DNA from: Brugia malayi
Taxonomy: Eukaryota > Nematoda > Chromadorea > Rhabditida > Onchocercidae
Assembly: GCF_000002995.4 (NCBI RefSeq)
Contig: NW_025062478.1
Span: 682,001-746,000, forward strand
DNA: 64,000 bases
Direction of reading: 5' to 3'
Shown here: one piece after another, positions 1 through 14,500 of the stretch
Layout of the letters: every line of letters starts with the position of its first letter
How positions within the stretch are numbered: the stretch's first letter is position 1
Position numbers and translations under genes: made by a program
Notes under the pieces: generated by a model
Told to the model about the DNA's origin: nothing
Database searches by the model: none
What the model saw: the letters and a program-made list of their open reading frames with translations, nothing else

Positions 1-2561
1 TGTCAAATTTCAAATTCAATTCTTTTAAAGTGGACTTTCTATTTTTTTTTTTATAGGAAATGTAATAAAATTAAAATTAAGTTGAAAAATATTCCGAGAA
101 AAATTTTTATGAACATATGGAAAAGTATAGTGACAAATTATCACTTTACATGATTTAATAACTTTTAGTCAAATTAAAATTACAAGTGTATCATCATTAA
201 ACATTCATTACCTAAATACATTATCAGTTGTTACTCATCGACTGTATTCTATGACAATAATTTAAGTAAACATTTTATACACGAAAATAATAAATGAAAA
301 TATTGAAAAAAAAAATAAATAAAAATAAAAATGGAAATAAAACTAACTCGCAATTTTGTTGGCATGACTTATTGGAAAAGAGAAGCTTGGATGATGCTCC
401 GGTCCAATTCAACGATAAGCCATATTTACTTGATGCCAAGAAGAGAAATACCTAAATGAAATATTCAAATTATACACAATAAGAAATTTAGAATATTTGA
501 ATAAAGAAAAAAAAAAAAAGAAAGAAAAGAAATTATTTTCAAAAATGATACAATAAATTTTGTTATAGTTGTAAAAATTGTGCAATTAATATAAATAGGA
601 AAAGAATATGTGAGCAGTTTGAAGAGAGTAAAAAGATTGATAAAAATTTGAAAGATTAATAAAACTTACCTTTGTACAAAGGGTACACATTCCGGATAAC
701 TTTCAGAATATTTCCATTTTACCGTATAACACCATCCGGAAATGAATTAAGCCATTCCCATTGTTAGCAATTCTTCATGTTTAAATTTCAAAAAAAAAAA
801 AAAAAAAGGAAAACTCTAAGAAAGCAATATTTGCAATCATAATAAACTCTTTGAGATATTGAAGTAACAGAGAGCAGGTATATGAAGAGAATTAGAGATT
901 GTTCGAATAGGAGAGAATGGTAGGCTTTGATAGAATTAGTGAGATAATATGTTAACTCTTGTTATAGTTGTAAAATTTGAATAATCATAGAGAGGAAAAT
1001 AGTATGAGTAATTGAAGAGAGAAGAAAGACTGATAAAAAATTGAAAAGATAATATTGGAATTAAATGGTGGTTATTAATTATGATAATCATTAAGAGCGA
1101 AAAATGAAGCATTTAAATGTTACTTTTAAGGATTTTTAAATTAGTGAGAAGAAAACTTTAGAGTAAGTATGAAAGTATAAGTTAGTTCTAAGTAATTAAG
1201 TTTAGTAAATTATCAAAAAATAAAATAAATAAATTAATTAATTAAAATTAATTTACATAGTGCTGCTTTAAAATTGATAAGGTTTGGCCTATCTCATAAC
1301 AAAATTTAGTCTATTTGGCTTATCATGTTTGGCCCTATCTCATTGACTGTTATCCTAGCCAGAAGATGGCAACTGTCACTTGGATGAAAAAGCATGGACA
1401 ATAGCGCAAATAAAGCGGTAATTGCACCGAACCATTGAAATAATATATCTTTAGTATAATATCTGCAATTTTCAGTCTTTGATTTTCTTTTTTTCCATCT
1501 TTCTATAATAGTTGCTAGGTGAGATTTTATTTTTTAAATATCCAAGAAGCATAAAGTGCTTAGGTGGAGGAATATTTTGAAGCTTAAAGTTATAATCGTT
1601 ATTTTGAAAACAACTATGTATCCTAGCCAGAAGTATTCTAGCCTCATTAGCTTGATTATCAATAAAATTAATGAAATTCTAGACTATTTTATTATTATTT
1701 ATTTTTTTTTTTGAACTAATGAGGCTAAAAAAAAATAAGCCTAAGCCTAGTTAAGTAGTGATTACATGAAGTATTTTTTTATTTGTGCTTCGATAACTTT
1801 ACATTACTTCCTTTTTCATTTTCCGACTTTCATCTTTTTATTTATGTATATCCTTTTACATAAGTTTTTTCATATTTTAATGAAAATTTTTAAACAATCA
1901 GATTTAATTAGTCAAAAATTTATTATTCAATTTCATTTCAAAAAATTCCCACTGAAAAGACTTAGAATCTCTTCTTTTTGTTGCAACAAAAAAAAAAAAA
2001 AAAAAAAAAAAACAGCAAATTAATTAATTAAAATTTATTGCAATTAGAAGATATGAACAGAATGCAATCATTTGAAATGATAAAACAGTAACTATCATAA
2101 ATTATAAGTGATAATGATAATAAAAAATTCTTTTTGAAAAATTAATAAATCCTTCAATTAAATAATTTTTGTAATTTATAATAATTACAAGCAATATTTA
2201 TCAGTTGTTTGAACAGAATCTATTAACAAATGTTATTAAAAAATAAGTGAAAAATAGTTGTAGATAAAAGAACTTATCAGAATTCAATAACCATCTGTTA
2301 CTTTGAAATCTTTTTATTCGAGAATCAGTGATAACATCATTGTGATAGCTAATCATTTCCATCTATTTGTTATCATTTTAACAGTGTGAAGCATATCTTT
2401 GCAGTGTTATATTAATTCATATAATCTTCATACTAACAATTACTTTTAATTAAGTTAAGAAAAGAATCAATCAAATATGCTAATTAGTGAAAAAAAAGTA
2501 AAAAGACAGTTATTAATTAATAAATTAGAAAGAAAAATGACTAATCCATTGGTGATTAATA

Positions 2562-2599
2562 TATATTACTACAAAAATGTCATTTGTTAATAAAATGTC

Positions 2600-2641
<42 letters not shown>

Positions 2642-2691
2642 TTACTAAAAAATGTCTTCTAAAAAAATGTATATATTACTACAAAAATGTC

Positions 2692-2730
<39 letters not shown>

Positions 2731-2830
2731 TATTACTAAAAAATGTCTTCTAAAAAAATGTATATATTATTACAAAAATATCATTTGTTAATATAATCAT
2801 AATAATAATATGTATTACTAAATATATCTT
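2562..2830. repeat. Duplicated module with (AAT)n cores
   Basis: A module containing atatattactacaaaaatg, then an (AAT)n run, then attactaaaaaatgtcttct occurs at about 2562-2670 and again at 2671-2760, with a third degraded copy to about 2830. The (AAT)n length differs between copies. It looks like a local tandem duplication in which the microsatellite kept changing length. Confidence 0.8.
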
Positions 2831-3519
2831 CTAAAAAACTCATTTCAAAATTGTATTAGCACTGAAATTGTCCCCAAAATGTCATCAAAACCTTTATGAC
2901 TTATTTGAGTAAATGACATCAATAAATAAACAATAACTTATCGATTAAGATATATGCAAAATCCAAATTTTATTCCATAAAAATAAAAACTATTAAGAAT
3001 ATAAAGAAAAAAAAAACGTAAAAAAAACTAAGCTGAAAAAAAAAATAAGCTAAATTAAATTTAATGAGCTGAATTAAAAATGATTGAAATAAAAAAGAAA
3101 TGAATTTAACTATCATTAAGTTTTAAAACATTTTAACATTCTCTGAATGTCAAATTTACAATATATCACATAAAACTGTGTAATCTACTTAAGGTATAAG
3201 TATTAAACTTCATTTTAGCATTTCATTCTGAGAATTAATAAAGATATTATTAAAGCTATTTAACTGGTTGTAAAAAAAGAAAAAATTCCTTTAAATTTAG
3301 AAAAATTTCCGAAAAATTCTCATATTTTTCATTGATCTTGTAATAAATATTCTCCAAAAAGAATGAAACTCGAATAATAAAACTTAAATAATGAAATTTT
3401 ATTAATCATAATAAAATATGTCAAACTATGCTCAGTTTGCTAAAATGATAATTTGTTTACATTTTATTTTATTTTAAAAGAATGTGTTTCGTTCATGCAG
3501 TAGTAGTTTTAATAAAAAC

Positions 3520-3795
3520 CACAATAATAATAATAGTAATAATAATAATAATGATAATGATAATAGCAATGATAATAATAATGGTTAAAAAATAATAACA
3601 ATAATAATAATAGTAATAATAATAATGGTAAAAAAAATAATAACAATAATAATAATAATAATAATGGTAAAAAAAATAATAATGACAATAATAATAATAG
3701 TAATAATAATAATAATGACAAAAAATAATAATACTAACTAATAATAATGAGAATAAATATTAATAGTAATAGTAATAGTAATAATAATAATAATA
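3520..3795. repeat. Imperfect (AAT)n microsatellite
   Basis: About 270 bp of imperfect AAT repeats interrupted by GAT, AGT, CAA and AAAAAA. A reverse-strand ORF across it encodes only poly-Leu/Tyr and is an artefact of the repeat. Confidence 0.9.
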
Positions 3796-6700
3796 TGAAG
3801 AAAAAAGAAAAGATCATCTTATATTAGATTTTCAAAAGGATACGAAAAAAATTATTATTTGGTATAATTACAACATAATATAATTTTTCAATGATATGAA
3901 AATATATTATTGATTAAATCGATCAATCAAATCAATCAATAAATTATATAAATCATTGTTAATAAACAAACTATAATGAACAACAACGAACAGATAAATA
4001 TGATCTAAAACAATAAGGTGAATTATATTAAAATTATTTTAATTTTCATTTATAGAAATTATATATTTTCATTGTTCACTTCGAGTAATAATTGCATTTC
4101 TCTAATTTTCATTTTCAAATAAACAAAAATTTAAAAGGAAAAAAAGAAAAACAATATTTTAGATATTATCATCTTCTGATGAGAGGTATTTGATAAACTA
4201 ACAGATAATTTAAAAATGATAAAATTTTTTACATTTCAAAGTAATATTAAAATTAAAAAATCTAACTTTTAAAAGTTAAGAAATGAATGCTTAAAAATAT
4301 TACACTAAAACATTTACAATAGAGAGAGAAAATTTAAAAAAAAAATCTAAAATTACTTTTTTCTATTTATTTCATCTTTCTCATTTTTAAAATAACAAAC
4401 TTCAAAGTTATCTATTTTCTTCCTTCCTTTCTTTTTTTAAATAGCAATTGTGAACTTGAAATTTTCAAATTAAATATTTGAATGTGGTGGTATTATTCAG
4501 GAAAATTTGTCAATCAGGAAACCAATCAGGAAATTGAGAATTTTATTGCTATCTATAATGTAAATCATCTTTATCAATTCATGGCAAAATAATATTTCAT
4601 CAGGTAATTATGGATGTGTTATTCGGAATTTCGGAATGCCATCGTTTAGTTTTAATTCAAGTGATTAAAGGTTGAATGAGAATTCAATTCGGTTTATTTC
4701 CATTTCTGAAATTAATAAATATGAAAATTTTTGAAATGAATAAATTTTATTAAAAATATCTTGTAAACAGCAATTTACTGCGTAAATTAAAATGAAATTC
4801 ATTTCATGCAAATATAAATATTCATGAAAATAAAAATTGTATTTTAATTAAAAATAAATAATATACTAATTTATCTTAACCATTTCTAAATTAGATGGTT
4901 TATTTCAAATAATCAAACTTAGGTAAATTACTAACTTTGGGTAAATTACTACCACTTGATGAATTCCATTTCTGATAATTTCAATTATTTCATTGTCTAT
5001 TTCAATTATTTTATGCAATTTATTTTTCAGAAAATTAGACGAAAAATTAATTATTACCAATGGCTCATTGAGATATAAGCGCAAAAATACTCAAAAAAGT
5101 TGCGGGTAAGTAATTCAGGGCAAAACTATCCCAAAATATATTTGAATTCAAATAATCAAATATTAACAATTACATTTTCTTTATTCCATGCACATTTATT
5201 TATTTATTTATTTATTCCACGTTTTCGTTTTTTTTTTTTTCAACGAAATTCAAATTTAATACCTTTAACATTAAATGAAAATTATATTATAAAATGTTTC
5301 ATCAGAAATGATTGAATAATAATTGAGTATTTTCAATTTGAATTTCAGTCTTATCCTAAAAAAAAAAAAACATAATAAATGTTGGATAATTTCTTTTCTT
5401 AATTAATTTATCTGATTATTGGCTTCAATTTATTGAAATTTAATTTGAATCTCGTTTAATCTGTCCTACAATTTATAAATCATACAATTCTATTAGAAAT
5501 TATGTGGGCATCTAAATTTAATAAAACACTTTCATATTTAGGCGGTTATTGTCACTATTCATTATCCGCCTCTTTTCTTTTTTTTTGTTTTCATTAGGCT
5601 CGTTTTCATTTAGTAATTAATTATATGATAAATTTTTATTTGATAATTAAATAGAAAATGATAAAGGTACCTTTTATTTTAATAATTTTTAAACTAAAGA
5701 TACGATGTAAATGTAGCATTTGAGATAGTTCGTTTACTAAATCATAAGAATTAAATTTAAAAAAAAAATTGTTTTAAAATTGGAAAGATTTAAATTTAAA
5801 AGTTAAAATTAAAATTAATAAAAAATATGCTTAAAAAAAAATTGAAAAAAATATTGAAATAAATGTTCGATCATTTTGTTTTTAAATTAATTTGTTCAAT
5901 ACAGAATCTATTGGTTCAGAATCTATTGCTTCAGAATCTCTCATTTTCAAAATCCGTTTCGTTTCTTTTATTTGAATAATATTCTATTTATCATTTTCTG
6001 ATAAAAGAAAGGTAAGAAATAAAATTTTTATTAAAAAATTTTAAATTTTAGTTTAATTAATTTGTTTTAAAATTATTTCTCTGTTTTCATTAAAATTTCA
6101 ATTTTGAATTTAATTTTTACCTTTATTTTCTAATATTAGCATTTTGTGTTACATTTATAAAATAATCAAACATTTCATTTTATTACCACTACTTCCTTGT
6201 CTACTGCGAATAGATTATAACTTAAAAAATAAATCTTTAATTACTATAAATTCAAATTAATTGTTTTTAATTTAAATTTTATATATTTAAAAATTTTCGA
6301 TCAACTAATTGAATTATCAATTAATACTAAATTTTCAACTTTTAGAAATAATAATAGTGAAGAATGAAAAAAAAAAGACTGATTATTAAATAAAGCTAAA
6401 TTAAAATAATGAAATTTTAATTAAACAAAAAAATGTATGAAATGATGAAAAAGGATTAAATACATTTTATGTATTAATAATTTTGGAATATTTAACCAAA
6501 ATATTTAAAGTTTGATAATTTTTTTTTTTTTAAAAAATTTTAACAAGCGCATTTTATTTATCACTTATCAGTGATTTTTGTTTTTGAACAAAAATGATTA
6601 AATTGCAAAGAAAAAAGACTAAAAAGCCGAAAATATCGGATTCAGATTCAGGTAAAATTCCGGATTAGGAATAATGCATGATGCATTTTACTATTGAAAT

Positions 6701-9700
6701 TCATTTATTTAAAAGAAATACGAAAAAAGGAAAAAGAAATTTTTAAGTTAAAAAATTTGAATGAAAAAAAAAAAAGGCAAAAATGAAAATTTGATCATAT
6801 TACATGCATTTGCAATGAAAATTTTCAATAGTTTTAAGCATTTGTTGATACTTTTAAAAATTTTTGAAAATGATAAATGTGTTAGCATTTCATAAATATG
6901 CAAATATTTGCATAAAGAATTTATGGCCAGCAAATCAATAGTAAAAATTTTATTGTTTATATAAAATTTATCAAATGTAAAATGTTGAGCAAATAAATTG
7001 TTCAAATAATATTATGTTACAAGTTAAAAGCTATTAGTTGAAATTAAAATTTATAATTACTTCATGGTGCGTAATAAATTTAATTTTATATCCTATTTAA
7101 TTACTTAGTAATATCGATCTAATCAATCAATCAGTTAATCAATCAATTGATCAATAGCTGAAGTATTGTTATCAGTAGTATAGTAAGGAAAAAATTATGA
7201 TATTGTTGCTTAATTTTACTGCTTATATTTTATTCGGTATCAGGTTAATTTAATTATTCAATTGGCTAATCAATCAATCAATCAACCAATCAATCAGTTA
7301 ATCAGTTGATTGATTGATCACTGTTACTAAAAAAAAAATAGGAAAAAATGGAACCATTCAAAATAAATTATAAAAAAAAATTTTTCTTTTCGAAAATTAA
7401 AATTAAAAAAAAAAAGGATTCCATATTTTGAAGTTTTTATCACATTACTGAAGTGCGATAGTTCAATTTTAATTAAAATTTCTGAAAATTCATATGTAAT
7501 TTTTTTTCCTTCTATCACTTTTAACAGAGAATTTCAAGTATTTCATCCAGAAATAGTCATGCATCATGTCATTTCAATTTTTTAATTAAATATTTAAGTT
7601 TTGATTTTTATTTTCTGTGTGAAAGAAATAATTAATTTGAAACCTCATAATATATTTAATTGATGAATTGTTTCTGTTCTAAAATTTCAAAGATAATTTT
7701 AATAGGTATATATGATGCGGAATAAATGAGATATTTCAATGTTATCATATCATACTCTCAGGTCATACTTTTATATTTTTTAGGTTAAAATCAACTCCAT
7801 AATTATAGTTTAATATGAAATTACTAAATACATCGATTGATCAATAACTTACTTAGATATAATTTACTTTTAATAAATTTTTAAAATTTTCAAATTTTAA
7901 TAATATAATATTGATTAAAAAATAAAAGTGTCACTTTAGCACTGCAAAATATTTCAGAACTTCTTAAGCAATTCAATAAAATAGTGCAAATTTTATAAAA
8001 ACTGAATGCAATAACCGGAAAAACGGTTATTTTTGGAACAGCAACCATTCAATCAATAGCATTTATCCTGAAAAACAAAAATACGGAAAAAGCATTCATT
8101 GTAATCAAATATCATTTATTGACATTTATCGAATTACTAATTAACTAATTACTACTACTACTACTACTTCAATACTATCATTGATATACATGCAAGAGAA
8201 TAAATTCAAAATCTTTTATAATCATTTTAAATTCAGAATTTAACAATCATATAACCGGTTTTCAATGCAAAAAATTAAAAGCAAAAAATAAAAAATGGAA
8301 AAAAAAACACTAAAAAGAAAGAATCAATTATTAATCAATAAGATATCAAGCAGTAGAGTGTTTATATTTGAGCTAATTAATCAATTAATAAAAAAAAAAA
8401 AAAATTTTTTTTTCACCTTTTTTTATATCTCAAATATTTTGCATTTATATTATATACAAATGATAAAATTTAAATTATAATTAGCAAAAAAAGAAAAAAA
8501 AAAATGAAGCAATTATGAATTACTAAGTATTACAATGATTGTTGTAAAATAAGATTAATTAGCCCAAACTAAAAAGAATTAATTAATATCAATGAAAAAA
8601 AAAAAAAAAAAAAAATTGAATATCACCAATACAATTCATATAAAATTTTGTAAAAGAGTGTGAATATTTTTTCTTTTTAAATAAAAATTAATAATTTCTA
8701 AGTAAATTTTACTTTCAGAATTTCACACCATTAATTTCATTTTCAAATATAATTAAAAAATGTAACATTTTTGTAGGTAAAAATTTTTTAAATTTAGTTA
8801 TAACTAAATTTAGATTTAAAAATAAATTTAAGTTAAGATTTATTTCATATAATAATATATATATTTTCTGTTTTCTTTTAATGCTATATTTAATTATTGG
8901 AATAAATTACTACTAGTAAAGAACAAATGAAAAATACAAAAAAAAAAAAAAAGCTATAGTATTCTTATTAAAATAACTGAGCATTAAAAGGCATAAATTT
9001 GAAATTTGTATATGCAAAAAAAGGATAAATAAATTATATCATTAATAAATAATAATACAAGAATAAATAAATAAACAAATAAGAGAAGATGGAATGTTTT
9101 GCAATTGTTTACAAAATAATGCAAAATAAAATTATGAATAAATTAAAATAAATAATTTTTAAAAATCAAATATATTTATTAATTTAAAATTAAAAAAAAA
9201 AAAGAGACATTTAGAATTATTATTTTTTTTTTTAAGTAAATATTGAAGAAACATTCCATCTTTTATCGAGTATACAATATATATATATATATAATACCTC
9301 TTTGTATTAATTCGTACGTTTGATGATCGAATGATAATATTATCATTTGATAAAAGTTGCAAAAAATTTATTCAACTAATAAAAAAGAGAAAAAAAAAAT
9401 CAAAAAAAATAAAAAATAATCTGCTTTTCTCTTTTTTTTTTTTTGACAATTTAAAAAAGGCACTATGGTACGTACTATCAAATGAAAAAATTGAAATATC
9501 AAATTTAACCGGATGAATTTATCACAGTCAGAAAATAAATTGTAATGCAAAAAAAAAAAAAAAAAAAAAAATAAAAAAGAATTTTTTAGCAATCAGGAAA
9601 AAAAAAAAAGGCAATATTGATATCAACCGGATTAAAAGAAACGACACCAACCGGGATAAATTTTATCACGAGGTGTGTAAATTTGTTGAGAACGTAAATA

Positions 9701-11167
9701 GATGAAAGCTGCAGATAAAATGAATGAATGAAAAAAATACATGTAAACAATTCAATTCATGTAAACAATCTATGTATAACCAATTTTTTTTTTTTTTTTT
9801 TCATTAATTAAAATTTGAAATTTTAAAAAATAAAAAAATTTAAAAAAAAAAAAAAAAGAAAGAAGAAAATCCGAAATTTTACAAATTAATTTTGAATGAT
9901 TAATTTTTCGTTAACTTTTCGTTTCTTTTTTTTATTTTACTTTTTTTAGATAAAGAAAAAAAAAAAAAAAAAGTAAAATTGAATTTTAGAAAAGAAAAAA
10001 GAAATCGAGTAAATTCTCCCTTGAAAATATCTTTTTTTTTTTTCTTCTTTCTTTTTCAAATACTGTTTAAAAAAAAAAAAAATGAAAATAGTACAATACT
10101 TTAATTGGAAATGTCATCCTATTTCTTGTTCCGTCTATTAATATTAAATTTTCAAACTTTTTTTTTTTTTTTTTCTATTTTCCTACTTTTTTTTCCTTCC
10201 TTCCTTCTTTTTTTTTTTTTTGTGTGTGTGTGTGTATGTGAAATAATTAATTTTTTAATGAATAATTGAATTTTCTTTTTTTTTTTTTTTTAAAAAAAAA
10301 AAAGAAAGACAGTGGGAAGGAGAAAGAGAAAAAAAAAATAGAAAGGATGGGAAAGAGAAAAAAAAAAAAAGACGTATCACATTTTCCTGATAAAAAACAA
10401 AAACAAGGCAAGAAATTGACTTAGATCAAAAAAAGAAAATAAATAAAATGAAAGCAAATTTGAATCAAACGATTGAAAATTATGTAAATAAATTTAGAGT
10501 ATTAAAATAGAAAAAGTATGGGAATTATTAAATTAAACTAATAATAGTATTTTTTAATATTAATTTTTATGTTAATAAAAAAAAAAAAAAAAAAAAAAAA
10601 AGGAGCGAAAAAGAAAAGAAAAGAAAAATGACTATAATTTTTGGAAAACTTTAATTAATAATAAATAATGCTTTAAACTGAATTGCTAAAAGAAAAAGAT
10701 GAAAAAAAAAAGTATCATATGATAGGAAAAAAAAAATAATTAGATAGTAATCATGCAAGGCAAATTCTTTTCTGTTTAAATATTAATTCTAAAATGTTCT
10801 TTTAAAAATTCAATTTTAAAAACCTTCTAAATAAATTTAAAATGAACCAAAAAAAAAAAAAAAAGAAGAGAAGGGCATAAGAATAGAAGAAGAAAAAGAA
10901 AAGAGAAATGGATTTTGCAATTTTCTTTTTTTAAGTTTAATTATCTATTATTGAAATTTTTAATTATTGATACTTATCACATGTATGTATGATTCAATTT
11001 CTAATTAGTTATTTCATTTTTACAGTATTTATCATCATTTCAACTTTTAATCAATAGGTACTTACAAAGTATATATGATTTAATTTTAAATTACTAATAC
11101 TTACATATAGTATTTACAATTTAAACTTGCAATCATTGATATGCAATATTTATGATCCTATAAATAA

Positions 11168-11173
11168 TTTATT
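11168..11173 (-). terminator. Poly(A) signal of the BrkDBD/CENP-B gene
   Basis: AATAAA on the minus strand (TTTATT on plus), about 50 nt after the TAA stop, the usual place for a short nematode 3' UTR. Confidence 0.55.
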
Positions 11174-11223
11174 GAAGTATGAAATATATTCCTGAAATTA
11201 TATCCTACAGGAAAATATTAATG

Positions 11224-11481
11224 CTAAATTATTTCACCTGTTGGTGTTACTATTGATGATGATGTTGTTGTTGTTGTTGTGGTATTAGTTATAGCAATAT
11301 TATCAGTGATGCTATTGTTAGCTGTTAAACAAATGATATCATTTGGGACAATTTTTTTTGGTGTAAAATTTTTACGACGTTTTTTTGTTAGTATAGTATC
11401 ATTATTAGTAGCAATGGTACCTATTGTAGCTGTTGCTGCTATTGTTGATACTATTAACGGTGTTGTTTTTATTGTTGTTGC

Positions 11482-11512
<31 letters not shown>

Positions 11513-14500
11513 GCATTCATTTTAACAGTATCATTGCAACAATACATATTAGTATTTGCAACAATTACATCCGATATTAAAGATGTTGTAGATGATGATA
11601 ATATGCAAGAGGAATTTTTGACTATATTAGATGAAGTACTACAACAACATATTGCATTAGTATTATCAGTTCGATTTATCAAATCATCGCTAATATTACC
11701 ATTTTTATTTATCAATTTTGGCGCAATTGTTGAAGTGGAATTGGTCACTTGAAGAGTAATATTATTACGTCGTACAAAACGTGCTACCCAACCCTGAAAA
11801 AAAAAAAAAAAAAGAAAGAAACAGATGAAAAAAGAAACAAACAATAAAAAAAAAGATCTATTTAAGTATAATTTAATTTAATATGCTTAAAATAGAATAA
11901 AATTTTTTAATTACAAATATCATTCATTTTCCATTCTTTTATTTCAAAATTTGTTGTTATAATTTGAATTTAATTCTAAAAAAAAATGCTCATATTTTTC
12001 CCATTTAAAAAGAAAATTGTATTTTTCAAAAAAAAAAAATTGATTTCTTTTCTAAAAAAAATAAATCAATTATAAAGTTTATTTTTATTTTTTTTTTTAA
12101 ATTTTTTGTGACGAAATAATTTCAATGAATGTGAAAATAACTATTTGTAAAATATATAACATATTTTATTTACTTAAATTACTTGTAAGATAAATTTTAT
12201 ATAATCTGTCTTCTTCCTTTCCTTTTTTTTTCGAACGAAATTTCAAGACATGGAGATTTAAAAGCCATTAAAATTGTTAATCATTAATTTTGTAATATTT
12301 GCATGAAATAAATACAAGTCTTTTTTGAGATGATGCCAAAAATTATATCATCCTTGCAATAAAATCAAATTTTAATCTTTGAATGCAACATTAAATGTTA
12401 TACTGTAATTCCATAACATACTGTATTAATAGTACGCAAAGCAACATACCGTATTAACGGCATAGAAAATAATGGTATACTGTAATTTTTAAAACTTTTC
12501 AATTATTAGCATAAATGATTTCGGTAGAAGTTCTATTCTATAATTAATTAATTTGCAAGATATATAATGTTAACATTTTCAATTTAATATTTTTTAAGCC
12601 TTAAAAAAAAAAAAAAAAAAAAAAACAAAATGAAATAATTGCATACCGGATTGATTATTACAAATATATTTTACAGATAACGAAACACAAATGAATACTG
12701 AAGAATATACCATATTAGCGGTAAAACCGCGATCATTATATTCCGGATTTCGATCACAAATATCTTTCCATAAAGCATTTGCTTTTTCTTTAATGTCATG
12801 CCATGTTAGAGCTACTCCATTGTCACTCCTTGCTGTCACATAATGAAGCTGCAAATTTATTAAATATACCATTATAATATCATATTATCTTCTTTATTAT
12901 ATCCTCTTTTTCTCTTCAAAAAAAAAGTACCTTCCATGAAAAAGATCAAATAAAATTTACATATTTTACTGGAAAAATGGAATTAAATTTGAGAAAAACG
13001 AATGGGAAAAAATTGCAGTTTAAAAAAAAAAAGAAAAAGAGAAAACAATTTCAGAAATAAATTTGAAGAAAAAAAAAAGAGATTTAAAAAAAAAAGTATT
13101 GAAAAAATTTCCGTCCTTTTTTTTTTTTTTTTTACAAAGAATAATTTAATTAATTATGTTAGCAAAACAAGACTAGAGTATTGATTATATTTCATTTACT
13201 TATTTAAATATGATAATTAATTAGAATGATGCAAAATTTAATTATTATCCATCCCTAAAACATTTTCATATATTTATATTTACATATTTAACAAAAATAT
13301 TTAGCAATGAAATGTAATACGATTATCATCATTCTCTCTCTCTCTCCAAATTTTCTATTTATAATTTGGCTTATTATTCATACATGACAAAAACATTTTT
13401 TTTTTTTTCATTATTTTTCCAAAACTATTTTACATGTTTTATAAATTTGTAGCAAAAGAAAAAAAAAAGAAAAAAAATGCGGCAAATTTTGACAATAAAT
13501 ATATCAATTGAAAATTTTGATCAAAATTATATTTTAATAACTTTTTATTAATTACATATTGACTATTTTATTGATTAATTTTTAATCAATTGTATGTTGA
13601 TTATTTCATAGATAATTTAACGCATAATAATAATAATAATAATAATTCATCGAAGGTTTTTTTTCTCTTTATGTTATTTTACAAATAATTTCAAATAATT
13701 TATCTTTTTGAAAAGAAAAAATATTTTTTTTTTCTTAGCTTTCATTGTTTTTTTTTTTCTCTACATTTGATAGTTTTGATAAGTGATTCAAATCATTAGC
13801 AGCATTAATTAATTATCACATATACATGGGACACCATGGATTCCCGCAAATTGGTGACACCGCACATACCAGTCAATAAAACTGGAGCAAAAGGATCAGA
13901 ACATTGGGTTCTTCCTGCTTTTCCATTACCCATAATTGCTAGGTTACCCGTAATAGCTTGAAACACTATTGAAGTACTCAACGACAAATGGAGAAATAAG
14001 CATAGTGGAATTTAAAACTTCATTATCTCCTTAATCAAAAAGGATTTAAATTATCATATATTTTCAAAATTTAAAATAATCCATACATCACTATTTCCTA
14101 CAACGCCGTATTTTGCATTTTTTTTTTTTTTAAAAGCAACCATGTAATTTAATATTTCATTTATATTTCACTGATTTCATTTATCAATGTCAAACTACTA
14201 AAATCAAACTACTAAATTAATTAATTTAGTTATATATGATTTAAGAATTTGGAGGGAAAAAAAAAGGATAAAACGATTAAATGGAAATAAATTGAAAAAT
14301 CACTTTCAATCATACAAAAACAATTCCAGTCTTTTGTTGAAATTAAGTAGATCTATAACTTAATAGACCAAATTTATTCCATTAAAAAAATAGTTTAAAT
14401 GGAAAAATAACATTTAAAAGTTAAACTTTTACATCCTAAAAATAAGATGGAAAAACAAAAACGTTTTGAAAAATGCTTTTTGATTAATTTAATGTTTCAT

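Larger units (their letters stand above)
1..11160. other. Gene-poor AT-rich spacer
   Basis: I see no gene I can defend in this stretch. It holds long A and T homopolymers (10-25 nt), (AAT)n microsatellites at about 2.6-2.75 kb and 3.5-3.8 kb, ATCA-type short repeats near 7.1-7.3 kb and a purine-rich belt at 10.3-10.4 kb. Isolated exon-like scraps (near 0.41-0.78, 1.35-1.44, 6.59-6.65 and 9.62-9.71 kb) are listed as findings; none could be joined into a frame-consistent gene. All ORFs longer than 60 codons here are low-complexity Lys/Asn/Phe/Leu runs expected from AT-rich DNA. Confidence 0.6.

Noticed and set aside
11279..11752. 157-codon plus-strand ORF, Val/Ile-rich
   Set aside because: Antisense shadow of the last exon of the BrkDBD/CENP-B gene; the Val run mirrors the Thr run.
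13805..13987. 60-codon minus-strand ORF as an exon of the BrkDBD gene
   Set aside because: Joining the exon ending at 15803 directly to the one starting at 12848 is in phase and yields the expected CENP-B HTH; inserting this ORF breaks the domain.
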